From: Microbacterium sp. SY138
GTDB lineage: Bacteria; Actinomycetota; Actinomycetes; Actinomycetales; Microbacteriaceae
Direction of reading: 5' to 3'
Assembly: GCF_039729145.1 (NCBI RefSeq)
Contig: NZ_CP155793.1
Span: 2,232,001-2,296,000, forward strand
DNA: 64,000 nucleotides
Part shown: piece after piece, positions 43,162 to 52,388 of the stretch
How positions within the stretch are numbered: position 1 is the stretch's first letter
How the letters are laid out: each line of letters starts with the position of its first letter
Program-made: the position numbers and the translations under genes
The notes under the pieces: model-generated
Told to the model about the DNA's origin: nothing
The model's database searches: none
The model's input: the letters and a program-made list of their open reading frames with translations, nothing else

Positions 43162-44835
43162 GTGCAACGTCCACTCGCGGGATTGACCAGGCGCAACTTC
43201 GTCACGGAGCTCACCGCCGGGGTCACCCTGCTCGCCATCGCGATCCCGTTGAACATCGGCTACGCCCAGATCGCCGGCCTCCCGCCCACCGCCGGCCTCT
43301 ACGCCCTGATCGTTCCCACGATCGTGTACGCGCTGATCGTCTCCTCCCGACAGCTGGTCGCGTCACCGGACGCGGCAGCCGCCGCGCTCGTCGCGTCCTC
43401 GATCGGCGGCCTCGCCGCCGCCGGCAGTGCCGACTACGCCACTCTCGCGCTGGCCCAGGCGATCATCTGCGGCGTCATGTTCGTGCTCCTCGCGATCTTC
43501 AAACTGGGCTTCCTCGCGAACTTCCTCTCCAAACCGATCCTCGTGGGTTTCGTCGGCGGGCTGGCGCTCGACATCATGGTCAGCCAGGTGGCGAAGATGC
43601 TCGGCGTCAAGATCGACTCCGGCAAGGACTTCATCGGGAAACTGGTCGACCTCGTCGGAGGGTTCACCACGGTCAACGGCTGGGCCGTCTTGATCTCCGT
43701 GTGCGCGGTCGCCGTGCTGCTGCTGGGACGCAGATTTCTCCGCGCCGTCCCTTGGGCACTGATCGTCCTGGTGGCGACCACGCTCGTCGTCGTCGTGACC
43801 GGACTCGATCAGCAGGGCGTCGACGTCCTCGGCGAGGTTCCGGCAGGACCGCCCGTGCTCACGTGGCCGATGATCGACTGGTCGCTCTGGCTCATGCTGA
43901 TTCCCTCCGCGATCGCCTTGACCCTGGTCACGACGGCCGAGGGCCTGCTGGTGTCGCGGTCATACTCCGAGAAACACGGCTACCCGTTCCACGCGAACCG
44001 GGATCTCCTCGCATTCGGCGCGTCGAACATCGTCGCCGGCGCGCAGGGCAGCTTCGCCGTCGGCTCGTCGACCTCCCGCACTGCGGCGATGGATCAAGCG
44101 GGTTCGCGTACGCAGTTCCCCGCGTTGATCCTCGCCGCAGGCACCCTGCTGCTGCTCCTGTTCGGCACGGCACTCCTGGCCGACATCCCGTCGCCGGCCA
44201 TCGGCGCGATCGTCGGAGTCGCGATCATCCCGCTGCTCGGCATCCGCGACTTCATCGACCTGTGGCGCAAGGACCGGTTCGAGTTCCTCATCGGCGCGAC
44301 CTGCTTCCTCGTCACGCTTCTGATCGGCTCGATCCCGGGCATCCTGGTGGCGTTCGTGCTCGCGCTCATCAACATCGCCAAACGCGCGTCGAATCCCGCG
44401 ATCGACGTGCTCGAATCCAGCGGAGATCCCGGCGAGTCGCTGCTCGAAGACGCTCCGGCCGGAAACGTCACGGCACCGGGAGTGATCGTCATCCGGCTGG
44501 CCGCTCCGCTGTTCTTCGCCAACGGTGCCGTGTTCTCGAGCGCCGTGAAAGACGCCATCTCGTCTGCTGGCCACGGCCGTGTCCAACACCTCGTCGTCGA
44601 TATGGAAGCCGTCACCGATGTGGACGTGACCGGCGCGGAATCGTTCGTCGCCCTCAAGCACTGGCTCGCCGGTCAGTCGGTCTCCCTCGCTTTCAGTCGA
44701 GTGCGGCCGAACACACTGCACCGCCTGACCGAGCTCGGACTCCTCGAGGCGGAAGACGTCTACGCCACCAACCGCGAAGCGATCACGAATCTGGCTCCGT
44801 CGACGACGGGGTCGACTCCAGAGAAAGGTCACTGA
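43162..44835 (+). CDS. SulP-family anion transporter with STAS domain (1)
   Basis: The 557-residue protein has a membrane domain of 10-14 helices (about 15-410), starting with the SulP signature (GVTLLAIAIPLNIGYAQIAGLPPTAGLYA). A cytoplasmic STAS domain (about 440-545; DMEAVTDVDVTGAESFVAL) follows. It should move sulfate, bicarbonate or another anion with protons or sodium. The GTG at 43162 follows GGAGG at four bases and is far better than the upstream in-frame starts. It is cotranscribed with the GAP-family gene that overlaps its stop by one base. Confidence 0.93.
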   Translation: MQRPLAGLTRRNFVTELTAGVTLLAIAIPLNIGYAQIAGLPPTAGLYALIVPTIVYALIVSSRQLVASPDAAAAALVASSIGGLAAAGSADYATLALAQAIICGVMFVLLAIFKLGFLANFLSKPILVGFVGGLALDIMVSQVAKMLGVKIDSGKDFIGKLVDLVGGFTTVNGWAVLISVCAVAVLLLGRRFLRAVPWALIVLVATTLVVVVTGLDQQGVDVLGEVPAGPPVLTWPMIDWSLWLMLIPSAIALTLVTTAEGLLVSRSYSEKHGYPFHANRDLLAFGASNIVAGAQGSFAVGSSTSRTAAMDQAGSRTQFPALILAAGTLLLLLFGTALLADIPSPAIGAIVGVAIIPLLGIRDFIDLWRKDRFEFLIGATCFLVTLLIGSIPGILVAFVLALINIAKRASNPAIDVLESSGDPGESLLEDAPAGNVTAPGVIVIRLAAPLFFANGAVFSSAVKDAISSAGHGRVQHLVVDMEAVTDVDVTGAESFVALKHWLAGQSVSLAFSRVRPNTLHRLTELGLLEAEDVYATNREAITNLAPSTTGSTPEKGH

Positions 44836-45506
44836 TGGGAACCGTCATCGGAGAGATCCTCCCCCTCGCGCTCGGGGTCGCGATCAGCCCGATCCCGATC
44901 ATCGCGGCGATCCTCATGCTGCTCTCGCCCAAGGCGCGCATCACCAGTGTCGGCTTCCTCCTCGGGTGGGTGATCGGGATCGTCGTCGCCGTCACCGTGT
45001 TCACTCTCCTGTCGTCGATCCTGCCGGCGGACGACCCTGATGCCTCACGGCCGATCCGTGGTGTGGTGCAGCTCGTCCTGGGGCTGCTGCTCTTCCTCCT
45101 CGCCTTCGGACAATGGCGCAAGCGCCCCAAGCCCGGTGAGGACGCGGCGCTGCCGAAGTGGATGAAGGCCATCGACACGGTCACCTTCCCCGTGGCGTTC
45201 GGCCTCGGATTCCTCCTGTCCGCCGTGAACCCCAAGAACCTGATCATGGCCGCCGGCGCGGGCACGGACATCGGGGGCGCGGCCCTTCCGCTCGGGTCCG
45301 CCGTCGTGGTCGTCGTCATCTACACGCTCATCGCCTCATCGACGGTGCTGATCCCGGTCGTCGGCTACCTCGTCGCAGCCGAGCGTCTCCGTGCGCCCTT
45401 GGACGCCCTGCGCGGGTGGCTGGCGGCGGAGAACGCCGTCATCATGGCCGTCCTGCTCCTGGTGATCGGCGTATCGATGATCGGCAAGGGAATCGGCAGT
45501 TTCTAG
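44835..45506 (+). CDS. GAP/Sap-like membrane protein (1)
   Basis: The 223-residue protein has six predicted membrane helices and the start MGTVIGEILPLALGVAISPIPIIAAILML, followed by a conserved NPKNLIMAAGAGTDI between helices 3 and 4. These features match the GAP (Sap, sulfolipid-1-addressing protein) family, implicated in mycobacteria in exporting or placing lipids. The ATG overlaps the SulP stop (TGATG). It is followed by a second member of the same family. Confidence 0.88.
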   Translation: MGTVIGEILPLALGVAISPIPIIAAILMLLSPKARITSVGFLLGWVIGIVVAVTVFTLLSSILPADDPDASRPIRGVVQLVLGLLLFLLAFGQWRKRPKPGEDAALPKWMKAIDTVTFPVAFGLGFLLSAVNPKNLIMAAGAGTDIGGAALPLGSAVVVVVIYTLIASSTVLIPVVGYLVAAERLRAPLDALRGWLAAENAVIMAVLLLVIGVSMIGKGIGSF

Positions 45507-45551
45507 AACCAGGATCGGCCGGGGCGCCCGGCCCGCAGAAGGGACGCGCAC

Positions 45552-46268
45552 GTGGGAGAACTGATACTCGCGCTCGTCCCGGTCGCTCTCGGTGTGGTCC
45601 TGAGCCCGCTCGCGATCATGGCGCTCGTCGCCGTTCTCCTCTCGCGCAATGCGCGGATGAACGGCATCACGTACCTGGTCGGGTGGTTCCTCGGTCTGGG
45701 CGGGCTCATGGCCCTGTGCCTCTGGCTGTTCCCCCTGCTCGCGGTGCACGAGCTCGGTGAGCCTCCGCTGTGGGTCCCGATCGTGCGCGTCCTCCTCGGC
45801 TTGTTCCTGATCGGGTCTGCCGTCTGGGTGTACCGAAAGGGGCGCGCACACATCGTACAGATGGCCGCGGCGTCATCACCGCGCGAAGTCGTCGCCGCAT
45901 CACCCCAGCTCCCGGGCTGGCTGCACTCCGTGGAGTCCTTTCGGCCTGGGCGGACCCTGCTTCTGGGACTCGGGCTCTTCGTGCTCAATCCGGTCGATGC
46001 CTCGTGCGCTATCCTCGCCGCGCTCGACATCTCGTTGTCGGACGTCGACCGGAGCACCGGCCTGTGGGTCGCTGTCGTCTTCGTCATCATCGGGACGCTC
46101 CCCATCGCGCTGCCCGTGCTGTACGTGGTGGTCCGCGGCGCCGACGCCCAGCCGCTCCTCGATCGCGTGCGGGCGTGGATAGCCGGGAACACGCATGTCC
46201 TGAACGCCGCGCTGCTCCTGGTCATCGGTGCCCTTCAGCTCGAGAAGGGGATCGCTGCCTTGCTCTGA
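45552..46268 (+). CDS. GAP/Sap-like membrane protein (2)
   Basis: The 238-residue protein has six membrane helices, starting MGELILALVPVALGVVLSPLAIMALVAVLLS, and the loop LGLFVLNPVDASCAILAALDIS in the position of the NPKN segment of its neighbour. It is a more distant member of the same family. AAGGGA precedes the GTG at 45552. It is the third gene of the SulP-GAP-GAP operon and is convergent with LAL regulator 2. Confidence 0.85.
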   Translation: MGELILALVPVALGVVLSPLAIMALVAVLLSRNARMNGITYLVGWFLGLGGLMALCLWLFPLLAVHELGEPPLWVPIVRVLLGLFLIGSAVWVYRKGRAHIVQMAAASSPREVVAASPQLPGWLHSVESFRPGRTLLLGLGLFVLNPVDASCAILAALDISLSDVDRSTGLWVAVVFVIIGTLPIALPVLYVVVRGADAQPLLDRVRAWIAGNTHVLNAALLLVIGALQLEKGIAALL

Positions 46269-46281
46269 GCGACGCACCGGT

Positions 46282-48882
46282 TCAGTCGATACCGAGAGCG
46301 AGCGCGGCCGCCGTCACTCCTTCGCGGTCGGAGACGCCGAGCTTCCGATAGATGTTCCGGACGTGGGTCTTCACGGTGTTCGGCGAGATGAACTCCTGCT
46401 GGGCGATCTCTCGCAGCGTCGCATTGCGGCTCAACGCGGAGAGCACGATGCGCTCGCGTCGCGTGAGTTCTTCGTCGATCAGCATGCCCGCAGCGGCGAG
46501 GCGCTCGCGGACGCAGTCGGCGAAACGCCCGCGGGAACCCGGGGTGGCGCGTGCGGCGAGCAGACGCGCCACCACCGGCCCCGCGTCGGCGAAACGCCGG
46601 ACCAGCTCCTCCGGCTCCGCCAGCGCGAGCGCGAAGGCGAGAGACACCTGCGCCTGGTCCGGGTGCCCGGACTGCACGTCGAGGCAGGCCGCGACCAGCC
46701 ACGCGTCGACCATCGATGCCGGCAGAAGACACTGCGAGCTTCCCTCCAGGACGGGAGCGAGCGCCTGACGGGCACGCGCGAAGTCCTGGTCGTGCAGTGC
46801 CGCGATCGCCCTGAGCAGGAAGACGTCGCCGGTCGAGCCGATCGCCCGCTCGATCTCGACGATGAAGCGGTCGCGGAGCGAGCGCTCCCCGAGTCGATCG
46901 AACGCCCGCACGGCGAATGCGCTCATCATCGCGTACCAGTGCACCGGAAGCGGCATGTCGGCGCGCGGCGCCAGGTTGTCGAGCAGAGCGGTGGCCGCGG
47001 CATGCGCGTCGATCGCGGAGTCGACTCCCAGAAGCGTGATCATTCCGCGGAGACCCCGTGCGATCGAGGGTTCGGCGCCCGATTCGATGATGCCGGCGGC
47101 GACCTTCAGCGTCTCGTCGACGTCGCCGACGAGCATCCTCTCGAAGGGAACCCAATAGCGCCACACTCTGGTGACCTCGTAGAACGAATCATCCGGGGTG
47201 CCGAGCTCGGCCCAGCGCTGATCGAGGCGCGCACCCGAACGGAGCACCTCGCCCATGCGACCGCGGAAGAACTCAGCGGTGTTCAGGATGGCCGCCGCCT
47301 GCAACTCCGCCGCTGCAGCGCCGGAGGCGATTGCGCGGTCACACGCCAACCGCGCGAATCGACCTGCCCGGTCGAGGTCTCCGACATAGAGCTCCGCCAT
47401 GGCGGCCTGCACGAACACATAGGTGTCCAGTTGCGACTCCCCGGTCACCTCATCGAGCGCGAGCTCCAGCCGGTCGAGAGTTTCGGTGAGGCCCCCGCGC
47501 CGGACGGCGATATGCAGTTCCAGCCCCTTCCGCCACTGACGAACGGCCGCAGACCCCTCATCCCCCGGCCATGGCGGCGAGGAGTCCAGCAGGGCAGCTG
47601 CCGTGGAAGCGTCTCCTCGCGCGAGTCGCGCCGATGCGATCAACAGCTGCACGGAAGGTTCGGCCAGCACGGAATGCGGAAGCCCCGCTGTCGCGGAGAT
47701 CACCTCGCAGGCATGCCCCATGAGAACGAGCTGCATCCCGCACTGTCGCAGGATCAGGGACATCGACTGCGCGTCGTGACTGCGCGTCGCGTGAGTGAGC
47801 GCGAGCCTGTGCTCCTGCTCTGCGGCGAACCACTCCGCCGTCACCTTCTCGAGGGACTCGACCGCCGCATCTCCGCGCTCCTTCAACCGGGCGTAGAGGA
47901 ACTCCCGCAGCAGGGGGTGATAGTGATACCACCCCGGCTCGTCGCGGTTGCGACTGATGAGAACGTTGAGGCGGATGAGTTGCTCGATCAGACCCGCGGC
48001 CGGCGCTCCACCGATGAGCCGCGAGGCCAGTCGGGGAGTGAACGAATCGGGTACCGAGGTGAGCACGAGGAAGTCGCTGAGCTCGTGGTCGAGGTCGGCG
48101 AAGACCTCCTCGGCGAAGTAGTCGGTCACCGTGGGAGAATCGCCGCGCAGCGGGAGCACGGTCGCGAACGAATCGTGGAGCGCGGCGAGTTCGAGGAGAC
48201 GCAGCCCGGTCGCCCATCCTTCGGTCCTGCGCAGCACGGACGTGATCTCCCCCTGTGAGAGGCTCACGTCCCGCGCACGGAAGAACAACCGCACCTCCGC
48301 CGGCGTGAAGGCGAGATCTTTCGCATCAAGTTCGAGGGCGATCCCGGCGATGCGTCGGCGCGCGAGCGGAACCCTGCGGGTTCCCCGTCCGGAGAGGACG
48401 ACGTGCCCGTTGCCGGGAACGGCGTTCACGAAAGAAGTCAGCATCTCGGCGAGCCGATCGTCCTCGACGAGGTGGACGTCGTCGATGATGACGACGATGC
48501 GCCGCCCCGCGCCGCGGAGGGAGCGCGCCAGCGCGCGTGCGGTCTCCACCGACCAGCTGCCGGCGACCCGCGCCAGGCTCTCGCGGAGCCGTTCGTCATC
48601 GACGTCTGCCAGTGCGCTCCGCAACGGTTCGAGATCCATGTCGCCACGCTGCAGAGCCCACCACACCACCGCGGTGTCGCCATGGGCGTCCAATGCGTGA
48701 GCCCAGTGGACGAGCAGCCGCGTCTTGCCGGAACCGGCGGGCGCGGAGAGCACGGGCAACGTCCAGGGCTCATCCATCGCGGCGGTGAGTCGCGCCAGCA
48801 GTCGCGGCCGCGCGATATCCCCCGCGGTAGCCGAAACGACGAAAGCCCGCGACGATTGCGGATCCTGTCCATCTGATGCCAT
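46282..48882 (-). CDS. large MalT-like (LAL) LuxR-family regulator 2
   Basis: The 866-residue regulator has an N-terminal STAND ATPase (Walker A SAPAGSGKT at about 46-54, Walker B IVVIIDDVHLVEDD), a helical repeat sensor and a C-terminal LuxR domain (about 800-865: LTRRERIVLSALSRNATL, PNTVKTHVRNIYRKLGV). It is only moderately similar to regulator 1 but has the same architecture. GGGGGG lies five bases before the chosen ATG at 48882; an ATG at 48900 is an alternative. With regulator 1 it flanks the MscS/AI-2E/SulP/GAP genes. Confidence 0.93.
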   Translation of the reverse strand: MASDGQDPQSSRAFVVSATAGDIARPRLLARLTAAMDEPWTLPVLSAPAGSGKTRLLVHWAHALDAHGDTAVVWWALQRGDMDLEPLRSALADVDDERLRESLARVAGSWSVETARALARSLRGAGRRIVVIIDDVHLVEDDRLAEMLTSFVNAVPGNGHVVLSGRGTRRVPLARRRIAGIALELDAKDLAFTPAEVRLFFRARDVSLSQGEITSVLRRTEGWATGLRLLELAALHDSFATVLPLRGDSPTVTDYFAEEVFADLDHELSDFLVLTSVPDSFTPRLASRLIGGAPAAGLIEQLIRLNVLISRNRDEPGWYHYHPLLREFLYARLKERGDAAVESLEKVTAEWFAAEQEHRLALTHATRSHDAQSMSLILRQCGMQLVLMGHACEVISATAGLPHSVLAEPSVQLLIASARLARGDASTAAALLDSSPPWPGDEGSAAVRQWRKGLELHIAVRRGGLTETLDRLELALDEVTGESQLDTYVFVQAAMAELYVGDLDRAGRFARLACDRAIASGAAAAELQAAAILNTAEFFRGRMGEVLRSGARLDQRWAELGTPDDSFYEVTRVWRYWVPFERMLVGDVDETLKVAAGIIESGAEPSIARGLRGMITLLGVDSAIDAHAAATALLDNLAPRADMPLPVHWYAMMSAFAVRAFDRLGERSLRDRFIVEIERAIGSTGDVFLLRAIAALHDQDFARARQALAPVLEGSSQCLLPASMVDAWLVAACLDVQSGHPDQAQVSLAFALALAEPEELVRRFADAGPVVARLLAARATPGSRGRFADCVRERLAAAGMLIDEELTRRERIVLSALSRNATLREIAQQEFISPNTVKTHVRNIYRKLGVSDREGVTAAALALGID

Positions 48883-48983
48883 CGGAACCCCCCGTAACAT
48901 GTTAGACGATACTCGACCCTCTCCCACTCGAAGTATCCCACCCCAGAGAACACGGGCTCAAGGAACTTTCGTCTAGCGTGGAA

Positions 48984-49964
48984 TCACGCGGAGGAACGAC
49001 GCCGAACCCTCGCGAGCAGCGAGACGATCGAGGGCACCACGGCTCCGAAGAAGAGAGCGAGTCCGACCCCGAGCAGCGTTTCCACGGCGCGCTCGACGAA
49101 CCGCTCCGCCGGGGGCTCCGGGGACGTCGACATGATGAGCGTGAGAGCGAGGAACGTGGTGAATCCGGGCACGACGTACCAACGGCTCTCCTGAATCGCG
49201 CACGCCGACCCGATGACCAGTCCCACCACGATCCCCACGACCACGTCCGCCGGGTCGAGCACCGCCACGACCGCCGCCGCCAGTGCGCCGATCAGAACGG
49301 ACACCGCACGCCCGATGCTGCGCGCGATGAGCTGCCCCCGCACCGGCCTCATCACCAGGAGCACCGCACCGGTCGCCCAGCCGACATGCTCGAGGTCCCA
49401 CAGGAAGCCCAGCGCCGCGGCAGTGGCCGCACCCGCGCCGAGAAGGATTCCGTAGACCAGCATGGCGCGACCGCGCGGCACCGGCGGCGGCGGATGGGGC
49501 TCTTCGTCGCGTTCCGGCCAGAGCAGCATGAGGATCCACGCATAGATCGAACCGGCCACGATGCACGCCGCGAAACCGAGGGTGACCGGCGACCAGGTGA
49601 AGCTCAGCCCGATACCGGTCATCGGCAGCGCCAGGACCAGCAGGAGCTGACCCCCGCGTCCGCGCGTCGCGTTGACGCTCGCCAGGACCGCGAGCACGAA
49701 CACCCCGACGACGGCGATGACGGACGAAGCCGCCAGCACGGACCCGAGCAGCAGCGCCATGGCGCTGAGCGCCCCGACGACCGGGATGATCGCTCGACTG
49801 CGCCGTCGCGGCGGCATGCCGAAAGCCGCCGCGGGCACGACCCCGATCCCGAAGGCGACCGCCAGCGACAGATCGAACGGGGCGACCACGATGGCGGGCA
49901 CGGCGAAGAGCATGCCGAGGCCGAACCGAGACCACCGCCAACTCAGCCCTGCGCGGTCGTCCAT
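48984..49964 (-). CDS. FUSC-family membrane protein
   Basis: The 326-residue protein has about ten membrane helices in two sets separated by a Pro-rich linker (PHPPPPVPRGR, about 170-182). VLLVMRPVRGQLIARSIGRAVSVLIGAL (read in part) fits the FUSC (fusaric-acid-resistance-like, aromatic acid exporter) pattern. Bacterial members export aromatic acids or are implicated in membrane stress; here the function is unknown. GAGGTGG precedes the ATG. The palindrome at 50099-50114 lies upstream, inside the 3' end of the SulP 2 gene. Confidence 0.8.
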   Translation of the reverse strand: MDDRAGLSWRWSRFGLGMLFAVPAIVVAPFDLSLAVAFGIGVVPAAAFGMPPRRRSRAIIPVVGALSAMALLLGSVLAASSVIAVVGVFVLAVLASVNATRGRGGQLLLVLALPMTGIGLSFTWSPVTLGFAACIVAGSIYAWILMLLWPERDEEPHPPPPVPRGRAMLVYGILLGAGAATAAALGFLWDLEHVGWATGAVLLVMRPVRGQLIARSIGRAVSVLIGALAAAVVAVLDPADVVVGIVVGLVIGSACAIQESRWYVVPGFTTFLALTLIMSTSPEPPAERFVERAVETLLGVGLALFFGAVVPSIVSLLARVRRRSSA

Positions 49965-50081
49965 CCTGTCCACCTCGGCCCCGCAACCGCCCGCTCGTCG
50001 CTCGACACGACCGCCCCCTCTCGTGGGGCTGCCCGCCGCTCCCACTCGTGGAGCCAGCCTAGGGAGGAGGCCGTCGGTGCG

Positions 50082-51758
50082 TCAGGGTGCGTCGTCCACT
50101 TCACCCTGGTGAAGGCTGGGCATCCCCGCATCGATCGCCGATTCGGCTGCGGTGATGCCTTCTCGCAACGTCCCGTGGACGCGCCCCGCCGATTCGAGGC
50201 CTGCGAACCACGGTGTGCGCTCCGCCACGACCTTGGCTGATGCCGGCACCGCAGCCAGGTGCAGCACGACCCCGAGCTGCGAGAGCTCGCGGTCGAGATC
50301 CTCCAGCGCGTCGAGCACGGTGATCGTCATCACCTCCTGCTGCGTCAACCCGAGCACGAGCGCGCGGACCGGAGCCCCCTGGGCCGCCACGGTCTCGAGG
50401 AGCATCCGCTCGTTCGCCAGGGCGTTCGCAGTGTAGAGACCGCGGTCCAGGCGGATGCCCAGCACCCCGCCGTCACCACCCACGATGGTCGCCTTCGGGA
50501 TGTTGACCTCGCGCAGCACCAGGATCAGCGTCACGACGACGCCGACCGCCACGGCCGGGAGCAGACCCGCGGTGAGACCGAGGACGGCGACGGACGAGGC
50601 GATCCAGAAGTCGACGCGGCTGATGCGTGCCCAGCGCACGAGTTCCGGGATGTTGATGAGCCCCGCCACGGCGACGAACACCATCGCGGCCAACGTCGCC
50701 TCCGGCAGCAGACTGAGCACTGGGCCGAGGAAGAGGGCGACGAGGACGGCGAGGACCACGGTCACGAGGGTCGCCACCTGCGAGCGCGCCCCCGCGCTCT
50801 GATTGACCGCGCTCTGCGAGAACCCTCCGGCCGCAGGCATCGTTCCGAAGAAGGCCCCGACTGTGTTCGCCGCGCCGGTCGCAAGCAGTTCCTGGTCACT
50901 GTCGATCTGAGGCTCGGTGGCGACGCGAAGGCTTCGGGCGACGGCTGCGGACTCGAGGAAGGCCATCACGGCGATCGCGAGCGCGCCCGGAAACAGCACC
51001 ACCGTCTGTCCGAAGTCCGGGATTCCTGGAACGGGCAGGCCGCTGGGCACCGGAGCGATCAGGTCGACGCCGAGCCGATCGATTCCGGCCAGCCCGACCA
51101 GGAGGATCCCTCCGACCACGACGACCAGCGTGCCCGGAACCTTCGGAGCGAAGCGCTTGAGCACGAGGATCACCGCGATGGAGCCTGCGGAGAGGGCGAT
51201 CGTGGGCCCGTTCGCACTTCCGAAGGCCTGCGCCACCGCGCCGAGCGATGCGAGGAATCCATGACCGGAGAAGTCGTCGCTCTCGCCCAGCAGCTTCGGC
51301 AGCTGTCCGACCGCGACCGTCGCACCGACACCGATCTTCAGGCCGAGGACCGTGGCGCCACTGATGTTCTCCACGAGCGAGCCGAGCCGGCAGAGCCGGG
51401 CGATCAGCAGGATCGCGCCGACCAGCAGGGTCAGCATCATCAACGAACCCATCGCGTCCTCGGCCCCGGCCGCCACGCCCGCCGTGACCAGGGTCGTCGC
51501 CGTCAGCGTGGCGATGGTCGACGTCGTCGAGACGCTCATCGCCCTGCTCCCCCCGAGGAACGCGTACACGAGCATCGGCAGGATGCAGGTGTAGAGGCCC
51601 ACCTGCACGGGCAGGTTCGCGATCGTCGCATAGGCCATCGCCTGCGGAATCACGACGGCACCGGCCGAGAGCCCCGCGATCACGTCGCGAAGGATCCAGG
51701 ATCGTCGGTAGCCCACAACGGTGCTGAACAGCCACGGGGGTCGTCTCGTCACTGTCAT
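50082..51758 (-). CDS. SulP-family anion transporter with degenerate STAS domain (2)
   Basis: The 558-residue protein has the SulP membrane domain (about 20-410), with GLSAGAVVIPQAMAYATIANLPVQVGLY at the start and AGGFSQSAVNQSAGARSQ in helix 8. A C-terminal STAS-like domain (about 440-545) is less conserved than in SulP 1. Sulfate, bicarbonate or another anion is the probable substrate. It is clearly a different branch from the SulP protein at 43162. GAGAGG precedes the ATG at 51758. Divergent from the PLDc_N/SHOCT paralogue 2. Confidence 0.92.
   Translation of the reverse strand: MTVTRRPPWLFSTVVGYRRSWILRDVIAGLSAGAVVIPQAMAYATIANLPVQVGLYTCILPMLVYAFLGGSRAMSVSTTSTIATLTATTLVTAGVAAGAEDAMGSLMMLTLLVGAILLIARLCRLGSLVENISGATVLGLKIGVGATVAVGQLPKLLGESDDFSGHGFLASLGAVAQAFGSANGPTIALSAGSIAVILVLKRFAPKVPGTLVVVVGGILLVGLAGIDRLGVDLIAPVPSGLPVPGIPDFGQTVVLFPGALAIAVMAFLESAAVARSLRVATEPQIDSDQELLATGAANTVGAFFGTMPAAGGFSQSAVNQSAGARSQVATLVTVVLAVLVALFLGPVLSLLPEATLAAMVFVAVAGLINIPELVRWARISRVDFWIASSVAVLGLTAGLLPAVAVGVVVTLILVLREVNIPKATIVGGDGGVLGIRLDRGLYTANALANERMLLETVAAQGAPVRALVLGLTQQEVMTITVLDALEDLDRELSQLGVVLHLAAVPASAKVVAERTPWFAGLESAGRVHGTLREGITAAESAIDAGMPSLHQGEVDDAP
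50099..50114. promoter_or_regulatory. shared block motif, short form (copy 4)
   Basis: CTTCACCCTGGTGAAG is a perfect 7-bp-arm palindrome with a two-base centre, 135 bases upstream of the FUSC start, lying in the last codons of the SulP 2 gene. Its 12-base core is identical to the copy at 51841. Confidence 0.55.
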
Positions 51759-51840
51759 CGGCCTCTCCGTCGTCGGGTCGTCAGAAGCGTACTGCGGCGG
51801 ACACCGCGAGGAACACGGGTGAAAGGGTCCCACGCGCGGC

Positions 51841-51852
51841 TCACCCTGGTGA
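51841..51852. promoter_or_regulatory. shared block motif, short form (copy 5)
   Basis: TCACCCTGGTGA is a perfect palindrome in the divergent region between SulP 2 (51758) and PLDc_N/SHOCT 2 (51945). A GGGTGA half-site lies 18 bases upstream (51818-51823). The 186-base gap holds no gene. Confidence 0.6.
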
Positions 51853-51944
51853 ACTCCCGCCGCGGACAGTGCCGCCGGCCCTGCGCACCGGTAACGTCCG
51901 ACGAGCCGCCGACTTCGCGCGGAACATCTTTTGAAGGAGTAGTC

Positions 51945-52331
51945 ATGAGTTTTTGGGGATCGTTCTGGGACATCATCTGGTGGTTCCTGCTGGCGTTCGT
52001 CTTCATCTCCTACCTGTTCGCCCTGTTCGCCATCGTCGCCGATCTGTTCCGTGACCGGAAGCTCAACGGCTGGTGGAAGGCGGTGTGGATCATCTTCCTG
52101 ATCTTCGTTCCGTTCCTCACGGTGCTCGTGTACCTGATCGCACGGGGATCGGGCATGGCAGAGCGGAGCAATGCGGAGGCCGCGAGCGCCCGCAGCGCGG
52201 CAGATGCCTATATCCAGCAGGTCGCCGGCACGAGTCCGAGTGAGGAGATCGCGAAGGCGAAGGCATTGCTGGACTCCGGGACGATCACGGCCGAGGAGTA
52301 CAACACGATCAAGGCCAAGGTCCTCCGTTAG
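51945..52331 (+). CDS. PLDc_N/SHOCT membrane protein (paralogue 2)
   Basis: The 128-residue protein begins MSFWGSFWDIIWWFLLAF and is nearly colinear with the one at 36274: two PLDc_N membrane helices with FRDRKLNGWWKAVWIIFLIF in the middle, and a SHOCT motif at the end (SEEIAKAKALLDSGTITAEEY). GAAGGAG precedes the ATG at ideal spacing. The pair brackets the membrane-protein block, which suggests that the block grew by duplication or that both ends respond to the same regulator. Confidence 0.92.
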   Translation: MSFWGSFWDIIWWFLLAFVFISYLFALFAIVADLFRDRKLNGWWKAVWIIFLIFVPFLTVLVYLIARGSGMAERSNAEAASARSAADAYIQQVAGTSPSEEIAKAKALLDSGTITAEEYNTIKAKVLR

Positions 52332-52339
52332 GACCGATA

Positions 52340-52372
52340 CAGGGCGTGTCCGCGCACCGCGGGCACGCCCTG
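52340..52372 (+). terminator. terminator after PLDc_N/SHOCT paralogue 2
   Basis: CAGGGCGTG at 52340-52348 pairs with CACGCCCTG at 52364-52372, with CGCG/CGCG pairing inside the loop, followed by TTCT. It separates the membrane-protein block from the ohrR-like gene. Confidence 0.75.
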
Positions 52373-52388
52373 TTCTCCGTCATTCAAG

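Noticed and set aside
42042..44834. A long plus-strand frame running through the AI-2E and SulP genes and joining the first GAP gene
   Set aside because: It is Arg/Pro-rich out-of-frame sequence; the real genes in other frames have family motifs and ribosome sites. Only the part from 44835 is genuine.
46282..48882. Treating the two LAL regulators as a recent duplication
   Set aside because: They share architecture, but sequence similarity by eye is modest outside Walker A and the LuxR domain.
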